A DNA stretch of 64,000 bases from Shewanella sp. MBTL60-112-B2 (lineage in GTDB: Bacteria; Pseudomonadota; Gammaproteobacteria; Enterobacterales; Shewanellaceae), in assembly GCF_019655055.1 (NCBI RefSeq), contig NZ_BPFA01000013.1:50545-114544 (forward strand), given 5' to 3'. Positions 38,084-47,427 of the stretch are shown here, one piece after another. A program made the translations under genes and the position numbers. The notes beneath the pieces were generated by a model. It was not told the origin of the DNA. It made no database searches and saw only the letters and a list, made by a program, of their open reading frames with translations. The first letter of the stretch is position 1; each line of letters opens with the position of its first letter.

Positions 38084-38983
38084 TTAGCTCTGAATGTTGA
38101 CAGGGATCCCCGCTTGAGTCAGCAGTGCATCGTTAGCTTTACTGTAATCGACCTGCTCTTTACCTATAAACTCAACCACGCCACGCTTCATCTCTCTTAC
38201 CGTGTTATCGCCGCCCTCTGCAGTCGATAACGGTGAATGCACCTCTATCAACTGGCGACCATCTGGTTCTGTAGAAGTCTTAACGGTTTCGTTAATGATA
38301 GTGACCTGATCGCCATATTTTACTTTGTCAAACAGCCACTCGATATCATCAGGATTCAAACGAATACACCCAGCGCTCACACGCATGCCGATACCGAAGT
38401 CCTTGTTAGTGCCATGTATAAGATAACTACCGTCACCATAAGACAGCTGAATAGCAAATTTTCCGAGTGGATTTTCAGGGCCGGCCGGTACTACTCGTGG
38501 CAAGACTTCTCCCCGCTCTTCTAGGTGTTCTTTACGAATGCTAGCTGGAGGCGTCCAGCTTGGATTAGGGATCCGAGACTTAATTCGAGTTACCATCTCT
38601 GGCGTTTCACGCCCCACACGCCCAATCCCTACAGGGAACACATGCACCTCTTTACCACCTTTCGGGAAGTAATAAAGTCGTAATTCGGCTAAATTGATTA
38701 CCACACCTTTATGTGGCACATCAGGCAATAGCATTTGGCTTGGGATTAACAAGCGGGTGCCAGGTGTCGGTAAAAATGGGTCTACACCAGGGTTAGACTG
38801 CATTAACTCCAATATCCCGATATTGTATTGCTTAGAGATCGTTTGGAAATAATCCCCCTTCTGCACGACGTGTTCCTGTAACTCCCCAACTAGGCGACTG
38901 CCGTTCTGAGGAATTGAGTAAACATTGGCAAAAGAAGTAAGTGGCAAACATGCCAAGATGAACAACAGCAAAGTACGCATCAT
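38084..38983 (-). CDS. L,D-transpeptidase (YbiS/ErfK type), LysM-containing
   Basis: The 299-residue protein has a signal peptide (LLLFILACLPLTSFA), a LysM domain (VQKGDYFQTISKQYNIG) and the YkuD catalytic domain. The catalytic motif HGTNKDFGIGMRVSAGCIRL contains the nucleophilic cysteine and the preceding histidine. Enzymes of this type either link Braun lipoprotein to peptidoglycan or make 3-3 cross-links. The lpp gene lies convergently 175 bp away, which favours the Lpp-linking role here, but this is inference. The RBS is unremarkable and the ATG at 38983 gives a full signal peptide. Confidence 0.9.
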   Translation of the reverse strand: MMRTLLLFILACLPLTSFANVYSIPQNGSRLVGELQEHVVQKGDYFQTISKQYNIGILELMQSNPGVDPFLPTPGTRLLIPSQMLLPDVPHKGVVINLAELRLYYFPKGGKEVHVFPVGIGRVGRETPEMVTRIKSRIPNPSWTPPASIRKEHLEERGEVLPRVVPAGPENPLGKFAIQLSYGDGSYLIHGTNKDFGIGMRVSAGCIRLNPDDIEWLFDKVKYGDQVTIINETVKTSTEPDGRQLIEVHSPLSTAEGGDNTVREMKRGVVEFIGKEQVDYSKANDALLTQAGIPVNIQS

Positions 38984-39036
38984 CAGTTTTTCAGTTTCCG
39001 TTTAGTTCAATAAGCAAAGGTTACCCTGAGCACAGA

Positions 39037-39870
39037 TTATTTTCTAGTCATCACGTTAATTACGAAGTCAATTTCTAGTGCATCGAACTGCGTATTTTGG
39101 ATTTGATGTCTCACTTTATCATTGGCTCGCCATGCATAAGGTGTCATCTCAAGCAAAGCAATAGCCTGCTCACCCGATACATTTGCCGTCAAAGATAAGC
39201 GCTCGCTATGTAGTAACTCAAGCTCTTTAGGTAGGTTCTCACTAACGGGTTTCTCTGATAAATCCGGGTAGATAAACTCACGGATTTGCCATAGATGTCT
39301 CGGCCCCGCAGCTACTTGTAGCAAGATACCATCTTGCTTTAACACTCGAGTTAACTCTTTACCTTTTAATTGCTTGTCAATCAAAGTGACCAAGTCAAAA
39401 CTTTCATTGGCAAAAGGCAAATGCTTTAGTGTTGAAACGATATACGTTGGGCTAGGTTCCGCCTTAGCCGCAGCAAAGATTGCATTCTCAGCCTCGCAGA
39501 TCCCAGTCTGTGTTAATGCAAGTTCAGGTCTTAGCTCAGTTAATATCCCCTTGACGGTACGTAAGAAGTAACCGTCACCACAATCAAAATCTAGCTGAGA
39601 TAGCGTCTCGGCTGAAGCCACTTGAGGTAACTCGGCAATAACCTTTGCAATCGCTTGCGCTAATGGAATATAGATGCCTGATTCAAGCACATAGCGCTTA
39701 GCACGCATAACCGCTCGTGAGTCTGCCTTAGGTTTTTTAGGCTGGCTAAATACCCAGTAGCCCTGCTCATTGACATCAAAGTGATGCTTATTTTCACAGT
39801 GCAAGCCTTTCGACTCTTCATGCACCATAAATGGTGACTGGCATACAGGGCAAAGATAAATACTATTCAT
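39037..39870 (-). CDS. rlmA: 23S rRNA (guanine-N1)-methyltransferase RlmA
   Basis: It methylates G745 of 23S rRNA using S-adenosylmethionine. The N-terminal zinc finger is visible as LCPVCQSPF and GLHCENKHHFDV, followed by the conserved YWVFSQPKK and DSRAVMRAKRYVLESGIY. The SAM-binding Rossmann region is LDFDCGDGYFL (GDG in place of GxG variants). An upstream in-frame ATG exists at 39903, but the ATG at 39870 gives MNSIYLCPVCQ, the usual start, and has GAG six bases away; the product is 277 residues. Confidence 0.92.
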   Translation of the reverse strand: MNSIYLCPVCQSPFMVHEESKGLHCENKHHFDVNEQGYWVFSQPKKPKADSRAVMRAKRYVLESGIYIPLAQAIAKVIAELPQVASAETLSQLDFDCGDGYFLRTVKGILTELRPELALTQTGICEAENAIFAAAKAEPSPTYIVSTLKHLPFANESFDLVTLIDKQLKGKELTRVLKQDGILLQVAAGPRHLWQIREFIYPDLSEKPVSENLPKELELLHSERLSLTANVSGEQAIALLEMTPYAWRANDKVRHQIQNTQFDALEIDFVINVMTRK

Positions 39871-39924
39871 TACACACTCATCATTAAAAATAGGAACTTT
39901 CAATTTTGCTAAAACGAAAACTAA

Positions 39925-40725
39925 TTATAGGAAAATAACACCACAAAGTACTGCGCCTAGCGCTAGGCGATAGATAACAAAAGGCGTCATGCCCATCTTG
40001 CTGATGATCTTCAAGAAGTAGTGGATACAAATATAAGCTGCAATAAATGACACTAAAACACCAAGGCCTAAAGCTTGAAAATCAATAGCTTGGCCACTTT
40101 CCAGCAGGTCTTTAGTCACCAAGATAGCCGCACCTAAACTCACAGGTACAGACATTAAAAACGAAAAACGCGCAGCCGCTTCTCGGCTTAAGCCTAGCAT
40201 CAGCGCTGCAGTAATCGTTGCACCAGAGCGAGAAGTGCCGGGAATTAAGGCCATTGCCTGTGCAATACCTATCACTAAGGCTTTTTTCCAGCCCACTTGA
40301 AATTCAGTAAAGCCTTGGCGCTGCATTCTGTCAGCCCACCAAAGTAATAAACCAAAAAGAATAGTGGTAGCTGCAATCACCTCAATATTCCGCAGGTGCG
40401 TTGAAATAAAGTCTTTTGCAGTGAAGCCAACGATAACGGCAGGAATGGTGGCCAAAATAATCCACCACGCAAGCTTACTCTCTTGAGTCTGCTCTCGGCT
40501 TACAATGCTGCCTGACCAGGCTGTAAACATCGACCATAGCTCACGGCGAAAATACATCACCACAGCGAGTAAAGAGCCAGTATTTACAGCTACGTCAAAA
40601 GATAAACCTTGGTCTTCCCAACCTAAAAGCTGAGCGGGTAAAATAAGGTGTGCAGAACTTGAGATCGGCAAGAATTCGGTGAGGCCCTGAATAAGAGCCA
40701 ATATAATCACCTGAAAGGTATCCAT
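39925..40725 (-). CDS. uppP: Undecaprenyl-diphosphatase
   Basis: It dephosphorylates undecaprenyl pyrophosphate to recycle the lipid carrier of cell-wall synthesis (also called BacA). The 266 residues contain the family signatures [16 protein letters not shown] and [17 protein letters not shown], with about eight membrane helices. It lies between rlmA and folK on the same strand, with short gaps of about 24-55 bp, so it may be in one transcript with folB-folK. Confidence 0.96.
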   Translation of the reverse strand: MDTFQVIILALIQGLTEFLPISSSAHLILPAQLLGWEDQGLSFDVAVNTGSLLAVVMYFRRELWSMFTAWSGSIVSREQTQESKLAWWIILATIPAVIVGFTAKDFISTHLRNIEVIAATTILFGLLLWWADRMQRQGFTEFQVGWKKALVIGIAQAMALIPGTSRSGATITAALMLGLSREAAARFSFLMSVPVSLGAAILVTKDLLESGQAIDFQALGLGVLVSFIAAYICIHYFLKIISKMGMTPFVIYRLALGAVLCGVIFL

Positions 40726-40748
40726 AACTATCCTAAATAAAAAGAGGT

Positions 40749-41240
40749 TTACGCTGACCAGCTAAACTCAACAGGCCATAGTGATTGTTGACTCTTATCG
40801 TAATCATTCCAAAGCGCTTGATACGACTGATTGACAACTGGGTGGTTCAAAGTAGGGGCTATTTCCGCTAATGGCCACAAAACGAAGGCATTATACAAGA
40901 TTTCAGCTCTTGGCAACTCAATAGGCTGCTCACTAACAGTATCGTCATACAGCAATAGATCTAAATCTAAGGTTCTTGGGGCAAACTTCTTAGCACCTTT
41001 AACTCGACCATGGCTCTGCTCAATCTCTTTAAAGCAACTCACAACATCACTTATCGATAACTGAGTCTGCGCAGCAACCACCATATTAAGAAAGTTTGTT
41101 CCCTCAAAGCCCACTGCTTCGCTTTCAAATACCGATGATAATTCGAGCGAATCAAAGTGAGTATCTAGGTCCGTTAAGGCGGCCTTTAAATGGCGTTCAG
41201 GATCGATATTGCTACCCAAACTTATAAAGATTGTTGCCAT
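40749..41240 (-). CDS. folK: 2-amino-4-hydroxy-6-hydroxymethyldihydropteridine pyrophosphokinase
   Basis: It transfers pyrophosphate from ATP to 6-hydroxymethyl-7,8-dihydropterin in folate synthesis. Signature segments are [25 protein letters not shown] and the HPPK motif [12 protein letters not shown]. The 163 residues match the family. Its ATG immediately follows the folB stop with no gap, so the two are translated from one message. Confidence 0.96.
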   Translation of the reverse strand: MATIFISLGSNIDPERHLKAALTDLDTHFDSLELSSVFESEAVGFEGTNFLNMVVAAQTQLSISDVVSCFKEIEQSHGRVKGAKKFAPRTLDLDLLLYDDTVSEQPIELPRAEILYNAFVLWPLAEIAPTLNHPVVNQSYQALWNDYDKSQQSLWPVEFSWSA

Positions 41241-41594
41241 CTACGCATAACCTCTTTCAATCTCAACACCCACAGCAGTCGCTGACGGTATAGCACCGGG
41301 CTTCATTACCTTGACCTTGACCCAAGGCACATTAAATTCAGTCATTACACAATTTGCGACCATCTCAGCCACGGTTTCAATCAACTCAATTGGCTTTTCA
41401 GTGATCAATGCCGTTAATCGATTCGATACCGTTTCATAACACAGCGCAAATTGGTAATCATCGCTCTCGGCTGCGGGACGGTTATTCCAAGCCATATCTA
41501 AATCAATAAGTAAGCTTTGGTGGATCTGCTTTTCCCACTCATAGATCCCAATAACGGTTTCAATTCTAAGTTCTCTAATCAGTACTTTATCCAT
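41241..41594 (-). CDS. folB: Dihydroneopterin aldolase
   Basis: It converts dihydroneopterin to 6-hydroxymethyldihydropterin, the substrate of FolK. The 117-residue protein shows IRELRIETVIGIYEWE, FALCYETVSNRL and ETVAEMVANCVM, with the catalytic-region KVMKPGAI near the end. It is the first gene of the folB-folK-uppP order on the minus strand and is divergent from plsY. Confidence 0.95.
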   Translation of the reverse strand: MDKVLIRELRIETVIGIYEWEKQIHQSLLIDLDMAWNNRPAAESDDYQFALCYETVSNRLTALITEKPIELIETVAEMVANCVMTEFNVPWVKVKVMKPGAIPSATAVGVEIERGYA

Positions 41595-41906
41595 GATATC
41601 TCCAAAACTTTAAGCCATGACACTGAGGTCAGATAAGCTAAAACGGACAAAAGGGATATAATCCGCCACAAAGCTGAAATATTAGTCTAACGCTCTTTCT
41701 AACGAGACCAAACCAAAGTAGGATAAGTCTCGTTATATAAAGAATGACTAAAAAGCTGTCGCCTTAAATAGCAAGCTTGCTAACAAAGCATTACAGACCA
41801 TATTTCACACGCTTGTTACCCACTAAAGGCGTAACTCCGTTATAAAAAATAGCAGCGCATTAATTATGTGGCGCGATGATACCCTAAGACGAATAAGGAA
41901 ACCAAT
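41595..41906. promoter_or_regulatory. 312-bp divergent promoter region between folB and plsY
   Basis: No frame is convincing. Promoters for both genes must lie here; I cannot pick one with certainty. AAGGA at about 41897 is the plsY ribosome site. Confidence 0.4.
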
Positions 41907-42506
41907 TTGACCGTAACAGTACTGACCATTGTGATGATATTGGCTGCCTATTTGGCAGGCTCGATATCGAGTGCTGTTCTGGTATGCAAAATGCGTGGAC
42001 TACCCGATCCTCGTAGCCAAGGTTCAGGCAACCCTGGAGCGACCAATGTACTACGGATCGGCGGCGCCAGTTCGGCAGCATTGGTGCTGTTTTTCGATAT
42101 GCTAAAAGGTGCAGCCCCGGCTTACCTAGCCTTTAGGCTCGGCGTCGATCCCATCGCGCTTGGTGTTATTGCTATCGCAGCCTGTCTAGGGCATATTTTC
42201 CCGATATTTTTTAACTTCAAGGGCGGCAAAGGTGTCGCGACGGCTTTTGGTGCCATGGCGCCAATCGGCCATGACTTAGCGCTCTGCCTCATGGCCTCTT
42301 GGATAGTGCTTGTCCTCGTCACTCGTTACTCGTCCTTTGCTGCTATCTGCACAGCGCTACTCGCGCCCGTTTACACTTGGTGGCTCGATGATCGCTTCAC
42401 CATTCCAGTTGCCATGCTGTCGACACTAATTGTTATCCGCCATAAAGATAATATTAAGCGACTACTCAAAGGTGAAGAGTCTAAGGTCTCTCGCAAGAAG
42501 AGTTAA
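41907..42506 (+). CDS. plsY: Glycerol-3-phosphate acyltransferase PlsY
   Basis: It transfers acyl groups from acyl-phosphate to glycerol-3-phosphate in the inner membrane, the first step of phospholipid synthesis. Conserved motifs are [22 protein letters not shown] and the YLAGSISSA start region. The 199 residues and five membrane segments fit the family. The start codon is TTG (41907) with AAGGA about 7 nt before it; no upstream ATG is in frame. Confidence 0.95.
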   Translation: MTVTVLTIVMILAAYLAGSISSAVLVCKMRGLPDPRSQGSGNPGATNVLRIGGASSAALVLFFDMLKGAAPAYLAFRLGVDPIALGVIAIAACLGHIFPIFFNFKGGKGVATAFGAMAPIGHDLALCLMASWIVLVLVTRYSSFAAICTALLAPVYTWWLDDRFTIPVAMLSTLIVIRHKDNIKRLLKGEESKVSRKKS

Positions 42507-42819
42507 CAGCGCTTTCCCCGAATAACCTATGTGTTAAGCAGCCGTTAATAACGCTTACGTTTGGCTTTAATCTTTCTTCCTATTTGTAGCGCTAATGCTT
42601 CGCATTAGCTAATCATCGTAAAATTGCGTTTTAACAAAGCCTCTCTATACTTTCTTCGATTGCTTTTTAACAAGCCCAACTTATAATTGCGCCGATTTTG
42701 ACTGGGTAGCCCGTTTTCCCAAATAAACTACCCGTTCTGACACTACCTCGAATACAGTGCTCACTTCTTATGAGCCTGCCAGTAAAGCTATCGTGTTCTC
42801 TTTTTTTGAGTACCTCTTT

Positions 42820-43443
42820 ATGGTTCCACAATTAAGTGAAGCTGTGATGGATACCATTGCAGATGCATTGGTTGAAACCGGTTATATCGTTCTATCCGAC
42901 ACACTTCCGCCTTCGGTATGTGAGCAGTTATTACACAGCTCCAAGAATGCAACTTGGGATGATTTTCGCCCAGCCGCAATTGGTCGTGGTGGCGAGCAAC
43001 AACTCGTCGATAGCATTCGCAGTGACCAAATCCGCTGGCTGTCTGAACAACGACCAGCAGATAAGTTATACCTTGATCTTATGACACAACTGCGTGAGGG
43101 CATAAACAAACGCCTATTTATGGGGCTGTTTGATTTTGAAAGCCACTACGCCATTTATGAACCAGGGGCTTTTTATCAAAAGCACTCAGACGTTTTGCAA
43201 GGCTCCAGAAATAGAATCTTAACCTCTGTACTCTTTCTTAATCAGGACTGGCAGCCTGAACACGCTGGTGAGTTGGTTGTTTATGATGAAAATGACAACA
43301 AGATTGAAACCATTGCACCAGAATTTGGCAAGTGGGTGGTATTTTTAAGCGAGCGCTTTCCTCACGAGGTGCTACGTACCGAAGTTAATCGTTACAGCAT
43401 CGCCGGCTGGTTCCGCGTCAGTAATGCCAACCACGGCTTTTAA
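42820..43443 (+). CDS. PKHD-type 2-oxoglutarate/Fe(II) oxygenase-like protein
   Basis: The C-terminal double-stranded beta-helix carries the iron ligands in FYQKHSDVLQG (His-x-Asp) and SERFPHEVLRT (distal His). The Arg that binds 2-oxoglutarate follows in EVNRYSIAGWFR. This matches the proline-4-hydroxylase-like PKHD/YbiX proteins. The substrate is unknown, and proteins and small molecules are both possible. The frame extends from GTG at 42757 without a ribosome site; the ATG at 42820 (207 residues) has GAG upstream, while the next ATG at 42847 is another option. A bidirectional terminator separates it from tsaD. Confidence 0.85.
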   Translation: MVPQLSEAVMDTIADALVETGYIVLSDTLPPSVCEQLLHSSKNATWDDFRPAAIGRGGEQQLVDSIRSDQIRWLSEQRPADKLYLDLMTQLREGINKRLFMGLFDFESHYAIYEPGAFYQKHSDVLQGSRNRILTSVLFLNQDWQPEHAGELVVYDENDNKIETIAPEFGKWVVFLSERFPHEVLRTEVNRYSIAGWFRVSNANHGF

Positions 43444-43461
43444 TAGATAGTAATTAGAAAT

Positions 43462-43490
43462 AAAAACGGCGCTCAATGAGCGCCGTTTTT
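43462..43490. terminator. Bidirectional terminator before tsaD
   Basis: Arms 43462-43474 and 43478-43490 are 13 bp, perfect, with an AAT loop and A/T runs on both sides. Confidence 0.93.
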
Positions 43491-43505
43491 GGTTTTCTTT
43501 TAGCC

Positions 43506-44522
43506 TTAATCTACAGGCTCTAGCGTATCAAGCGGCCATCTTGGCTGACCTTTTACCGCTAAATCTTCAACCTGCCCGGCCTTTAAACGCTGCAAACCTG
43601 CATAAGCGATCATCGCGCCATTATCGGTACAAAACTCACCACGCGGGTAATATACTCTACCGCCTAAACTCTGCATCATCTCAGCTAACGATGAGCGTAG
43701 TCGAGTATTCGCGCTTACGCCGCCAGCAATGACAAGGTTCTTATAACCAGTTTGCTTGAGTGCTCGCTTACATTTAATAGCTAAGGTATCGACAACGGCC
43801 TCTTCAAACGCACAGGCGATATTGGCACGAGTTTGTTCATCTTTTGGCTCAGCCGCGATGGTGTTTGCAGCAAACGTTTTAAGGCCTGAGAAACTCATGT
43901 TTAGCCCAGGCTTGTCAGTCATAGGACGCGGGAAACGATAGCTATTTGGCACGCCTTTAGCCGCTAGTTTTGAAAGTCTTGGACCACCTGGGTAATCCAG
44001 TCCCATTAGCTTAGCGGTTTTATCAAACGCTTCACCGGCAGCGTCATCAACAGACTCACCAAGTACTGTATATCGGCCAATGCCTTCGACACCCACAATC
44101 ATTGAGTGCCCGCCAGAAACTAACAAGGCAAGGAATGGAAATTCAGGTACGTCATCTTCAAGCATTGGCGCTAATAGATGTCCTTCCATATGGTGTACAC
44201 CAATTGCTGGCTTATCCCAAGAAAAAGCTAAAGCGCGGCCAACACAAGCCCCCACTAATAGGGCGCCGATAAGACCAGGTCCCTTGGTGTAAGCAATACC
44301 ATCGAGATCGTCGATGCTCATATCCGCATCGGCTAAGGCTTGACGAATTAAAGGCACAATTTTTCGAACATGGTCGCGAGATGCTAGTTCAGGCACCACT
44401 CCACCATAATCTGCATGCAATTTAACCTGACTATAGAGCGTATGCGACAGCAAGCCCTTTTCATCATCATAAACCGCAATACCTGTTTCATCACAGGATG
44501 TTTCTATACCTAAAACCCGCAT
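43506..44522 (-). CDS. tsaD: tRNA N6-threonylcarbamoyladenosine transferase
   Basis: It forms the t6A37 modification with TsaB and TsaE. The 338 residues carry the iron-binding HxxxH motif [10 protein letters not shown], the ATPase-like loops [10 protein letters not shown] and GGHSMIVGV, and the nucleotide-binding [10 protein letters not shown]. It is divergent from rpsU, the conserved neighbour of tsaD in gammaproteobacteria. Confidence 0.97.
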   Translation of the reverse strand: MRVLGIETSCDETGIAVYDDEKGLLSHTLYSQVKLHADYGGVVPELASRDHVRKIVPLIRQALADADMSIDDLDGIAYTKGPGLIGALLVGACVGRALAFSWDKPAIGVHHMEGHLLAPMLEDDVPEFPFLALLVSGGHSMIVGVEGIGRYTVLGESVDDAAGEAFDKTAKLMGLDYPGGPRLSKLAAKGVPNSYRFPRPMTDKPGLNMSFSGLKTFAANTIAAEPKDEQTRANIACAFEEAVVDTLAIKCKRALKQTGYKNLVIAGGVSANTRLRSSLAEMMQSLGGRVYYPRGEFCTDNGAMIAYAGLQRLKAGQVEDLAVKGQPRWPLDTLEPVD

Positions 44523-44750
44523 TATTTGTCGTCTTTGGTTAACATAACTGGCGCCAATTCTACCTGCTGTGCTTTAATTACTCCATAGCCCTATCGCAGT
44601 CTGGGGATAATTTCATCTAATATGCCTTATTCTGATCACTTTAAGGGGTTTACAAGTGGGTGCGACTCGGTATAGAATTCCGCACCATTTTTAAATAATC
44701 TGAGTCAAGTAATTGTCTCAATACAACCTACACCTAAGGGGTGATGGCGT

Positions 44751-44966
44751 ATGCCAATTATTAAAGTACGTGAAAACGAACCATTCGACGTAGCTCTACG
44801 TCGTTTCAAGCGCTCTTGTGAAAAAGCTGGTATCTTAGCTGACGTTCGCGCTCGTGAATTCTACGAGAAGCCAACTACTGCACGTAAGCGTGCTAAAGCC
44901 GCTGCAGTAAAGCGTCTAGCTAAGAAGCTTTCTCGCGAAAACGCACGTCGCGTACGTTTATACTAA
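44751..44966 (+). CDS. rpsU: 30S ribosomal protein S21
   Basis: This is the 71-residue small-subunit protein that helps mRNA binding. The sequence [20 protein letters not shown] and the lysine/arginine-rich tail are diagnostic. It is the first gene of the macromolecular-synthesis operon rpsU-yqeY-dnaG-rpoD. The codon choice is visibly biased, as in other highly expressed genes. Confidence 0.98.
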   Translation: MPIIKVRENEPFDVALRRFKRSCEKAGILADVRAREFYEKPTTARKRAKAAAVKRLAKKLSRENARRVRLY

Positions 44967-44973
44967 TCTCATT

Positions 44974-45417
44974 ATGAGCCTAGTTGATCAGCTAAAAGAC
45001 CAAATGAAAGAAGCCATGCGCGCGAAAGAAAAGCTGCGTTTGGGGACGATTCGTATGGCACTAGCCGCCGTTAAGCAAGTTGAAGTGGATACCCGCGAGA
45101 CTCTGACTAACGACCAAGCTATAGCGGTCTTAACCAAAATGGTAAAACAGCGTCGTGACTCTATTGCTCAATACGAAGCAGCAGGTCGTGACGAACTAGC
45201 ACAAATTGAAGCAGATGAAATTCTAGTTTTAGAAAAGTTCTTGCCTCAACCTCTTTCCGAAGAGGAAGTTATTGCGCTAGTTGATGCAAGCATCGTTGAG
45301 ATGGGAGCATCCACCATGGCGGATATGGGTAAAGTAATGGGAGCATTAAAACCAAAGGTAATGGGTAGAGCTGACATGGCGGCAATTGGCGCTATGATCC
45401 GTGCAAAACTCAAATAA
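44974..45417 (+). CDS. GatB/YqeY domain-containing protein
   Basis: This is a 147-residue helical protein of the YqeY family, homologous to the C-terminal tRNA-binding domain of amidotransferase subunit GatB. Recognised segments are MRAKEKLRLGTIRMALAA, IAVLTKMVKQRRDSIAQYEAAGRD and TMADMGKVMGALKPKVMGRADM. It is 8 bp after rpsU and co-transcribed with it. Its function is unknown, though a role connected to tRNA or cell division has been proposed for relatives. Confidence 0.93.
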   Translation: MSLVDQLKDQMKEAMRAKEKLRLGTIRMALAAVKQVEVDTRETLTNDQAIAVLTKMVKQRRDSIAQYEAAGRDELAQIEADEILVLEKFLPQPLSEEEVIALVDASIVEMGASTMADMGKVMGALKPKVMGRADMAAIGAMIRAKLK

Positions 45418-45439
45418 CTTTAGTTTTATTGCATGAATG

Positions 45440-45469
45440 AGCCGTGCTTCTGCGCGGCTTGTTTGTTTT
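45440..45469 (+). terminator. Terminator-like hairpin between yqeY and dnaG
   Basis: Arms 45440-45447 and 45452-45459 (8 bp with one G-T pair, loop TTCT) followed by TGTTTGTTTT. It probably reduces read-through into dnaG, as a leaky terminator does in the E. coli operon. Confidence 0.7.
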
Positions 45470-45570
45470 CGATATTCCCAAACTTGAGTTCACAAAGCGT
45501 TTGATTTCACGAAACGTCTGATTTCAAGTAACTTTTAATTTCACGTAAAAAGGCGGCATTTAACAATCTA

Positions 45571-47301
45571 ATGGCGATACCTCGTGATTTTATTAATGAG
45601 CTAGTTGCTCGCACTGATATTGTCGATCTAATCGACCCCAAAGTGCCCCTTAAAAAGGCGGGTAAAAACCACTCTGCCTGTTGTCCTTTTCATAGCGAAA
45701 AATCTCCCTCTTTCACCGTTAGCAGAGATAAACAGTTTTATCATTGTTTTGGCTGCGGCGCGCACGGCAACGTCATCGATTTTGTCATGGAATATGACCG
45801 ACTCGACTTTGTTGATGCTATTGAAGAACTCGCCGGACAACTCGGACTCGAAGTCCCAAGGGAACAAGGCACAGGTAAGCCACGCGACCAAGAACTAAGC
45901 CGTGATTTATATCAGCTAATGGAAGAAGCTAGTAACTTCTTTCAGAACCAACTTAGACAACATACAGATAAACAAAAAGTCCTTGATTACCTTGAACATC
46001 GAGGCCTTTCAAAAGAAGTGGTTGAACACTTCAATATCGGATTTGCACCCGATGGTTGGGATGGCTTACTGAGCCGTTACCGCCAAAACCAAGATTCGCA
46101 AGACAAGTTACTTACCGCCGGTATGGTTATTGAGAATGATAGCGGTAAACGCTATGACAGATTCCGTGACCGACTCATGTTTCCTATTCGCGATAGACGC
46201 GGACGAGTCATTGGCTTCGGCGGCCGAGTATTAGGAGAAGGTACGCCAAAGTACTTGAATTCTCCAGAAACGCCCATATTTCATAAGGGCAATGAGCTTT
46301 ACGGCCTTTACGAATTAAAACAGCGTCACCGCGATCCACAAAGAGTCCTTATTGTTGAAGGCTATATGGATGTGGTTGCCTTAGCGCAATTTGACGTTGA
46401 CTATGCAGTCGCCTCCTTAGGCACCTCGACAACAGCTGATCAATTTCAGTTATTACTTCGTAGTGCAAAAGAAGTTATCTGCTGCTACGACGGTGATAAA
46501 GCAGGTAAAGAAGCTGCATGGCGAGCACTAGAAACGGCGCTCCCCTTATTAAAGCCTGGTAATCAAGTTCGCTTTATGTTCCTGCCAGAGGGAGAAGATC
46601 CCGATACGCTAGTAAGACAAATCGGCAAAGAACAGTTTGAATCCCAAATCGACCAAGCTATGGCACTACCCGAGTTTTTGTTCGAGAACTTGGCAAAGAC
46701 TTACGGTAACGAAGATAAGAGTGTTTTGGCAAAAAATGCCATTAAACTTATAGAGAAAGTACAGGACACAGTATTACAGAGCCTGTTACTCGAAGATTTA
46801 GCACATAAGCTAAGAATGAATGGTGCAGACGAACTTAAACGAAAATTTAATTTTTCAGCTAAAGCGGCTGAAAAGCCGAGTCAGCACAAAGCGTTGAAAG
46901 GACGCGGTACTCCTTTGCGATTAGCCATTGCATTGCTAGTACAGCATCCACGTTTAGGTGAAAAACTACCTGAGCAACCAGCGCTAAAACATATACAGAT
47001 GGCCGGCATTGACTTGCTGACCCTTGTATTAGATTTAACTCGCGGACAAGTGATAAGCAGCGCACAACTACTTGAACAGTTCAGGGGCGATAACCAATTC
47101 AGCACCCTAAAAAAACTGACCCAATGGGATCATCAAGTGGCGGATGAAAACTTGCTTCAAAAGTTAAAAGAAACACTCGTTTGGTTAAACAACCAGTATC
47201 TTGAGCAACGATACCAAGAGCTGAGTATGAAGAAGAACCTCACGAAAGAAGAGTGGTTACAGCTTAGTAAGCTAATTTCAGTGATTAAAAATAAGGCTTA
47301 A
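45571..47301 (+). CDS. dnaG: DNA primase
   Basis: It makes RNA primers at the replication fork. The N-terminal zinc finger is CCPFHSEKSPSF and FHCFGCGAHGNVI-type. The TOPRIM catalytic domain shows VEGYMDVVALAQFD, VASLGTSTT and CCYDGDKAGKEAA. The C-terminal helicase-binding region follows. The 576 residues match the family. It is the third gene of the operon, about 150 bp after yqeY. Confidence 0.97.
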   Translation: MAIPRDFINELVARTDIVDLIDPKVPLKKAGKNHSACCPFHSEKSPSFTVSRDKQFYHCFGCGAHGNVIDFVMEYDRLDFVDAIEELAGQLGLEVPREQGTGKPRDQELSRDLYQLMEEASNFFQNQLRQHTDKQKVLDYLEHRGLSKEVVEHFNIGFAPDGWDGLLSRYRQNQDSQDKLLTAGMVIENDSGKRYDRFRDRLMFPIRDRRGRVIGFGGRVLGEGTPKYLNSPETPIFHKGNELYGLYELKQRHRDPQRVLIVEGYMDVVALAQFDVDYAVASLGTSTTADQFQLLLRSAKEVICCYDGDKAGKEAAWRALETALPLLKPGNQVRFMFLPEGEDPDTLVRQIGKEQFESQIDQAMALPEFLFENLAKTYGNEDKSVLAKNAIKLIEKVQDTVLQSLLLEDLAHKLRMNGADELKRKFNFSAKAAEKPSQHKALKGRGTPLRLAIALLVQHPRLGEKLPEQPALKHIQMAGIDLLTLVLDLTRGQVISSAQLLEQFRGDNQFSTLKKLTQWDHQVADENLLQKLKETLVWLNNQYLEQRYQELSMKKNLTKEEWLQLSKLISVIKNKA

Positions 47302-47427
47302 TTAAAAATTCAGCCTCAAAAGTAAACACTTGGACTAGCACAGAGAAGCACCGAAGGCTATAATTGACGACTTGCGTGGCTGTTTTTTGCCCGTCGTTTT
47401 AACAGTTTCCCAACTTGGATGATATCT

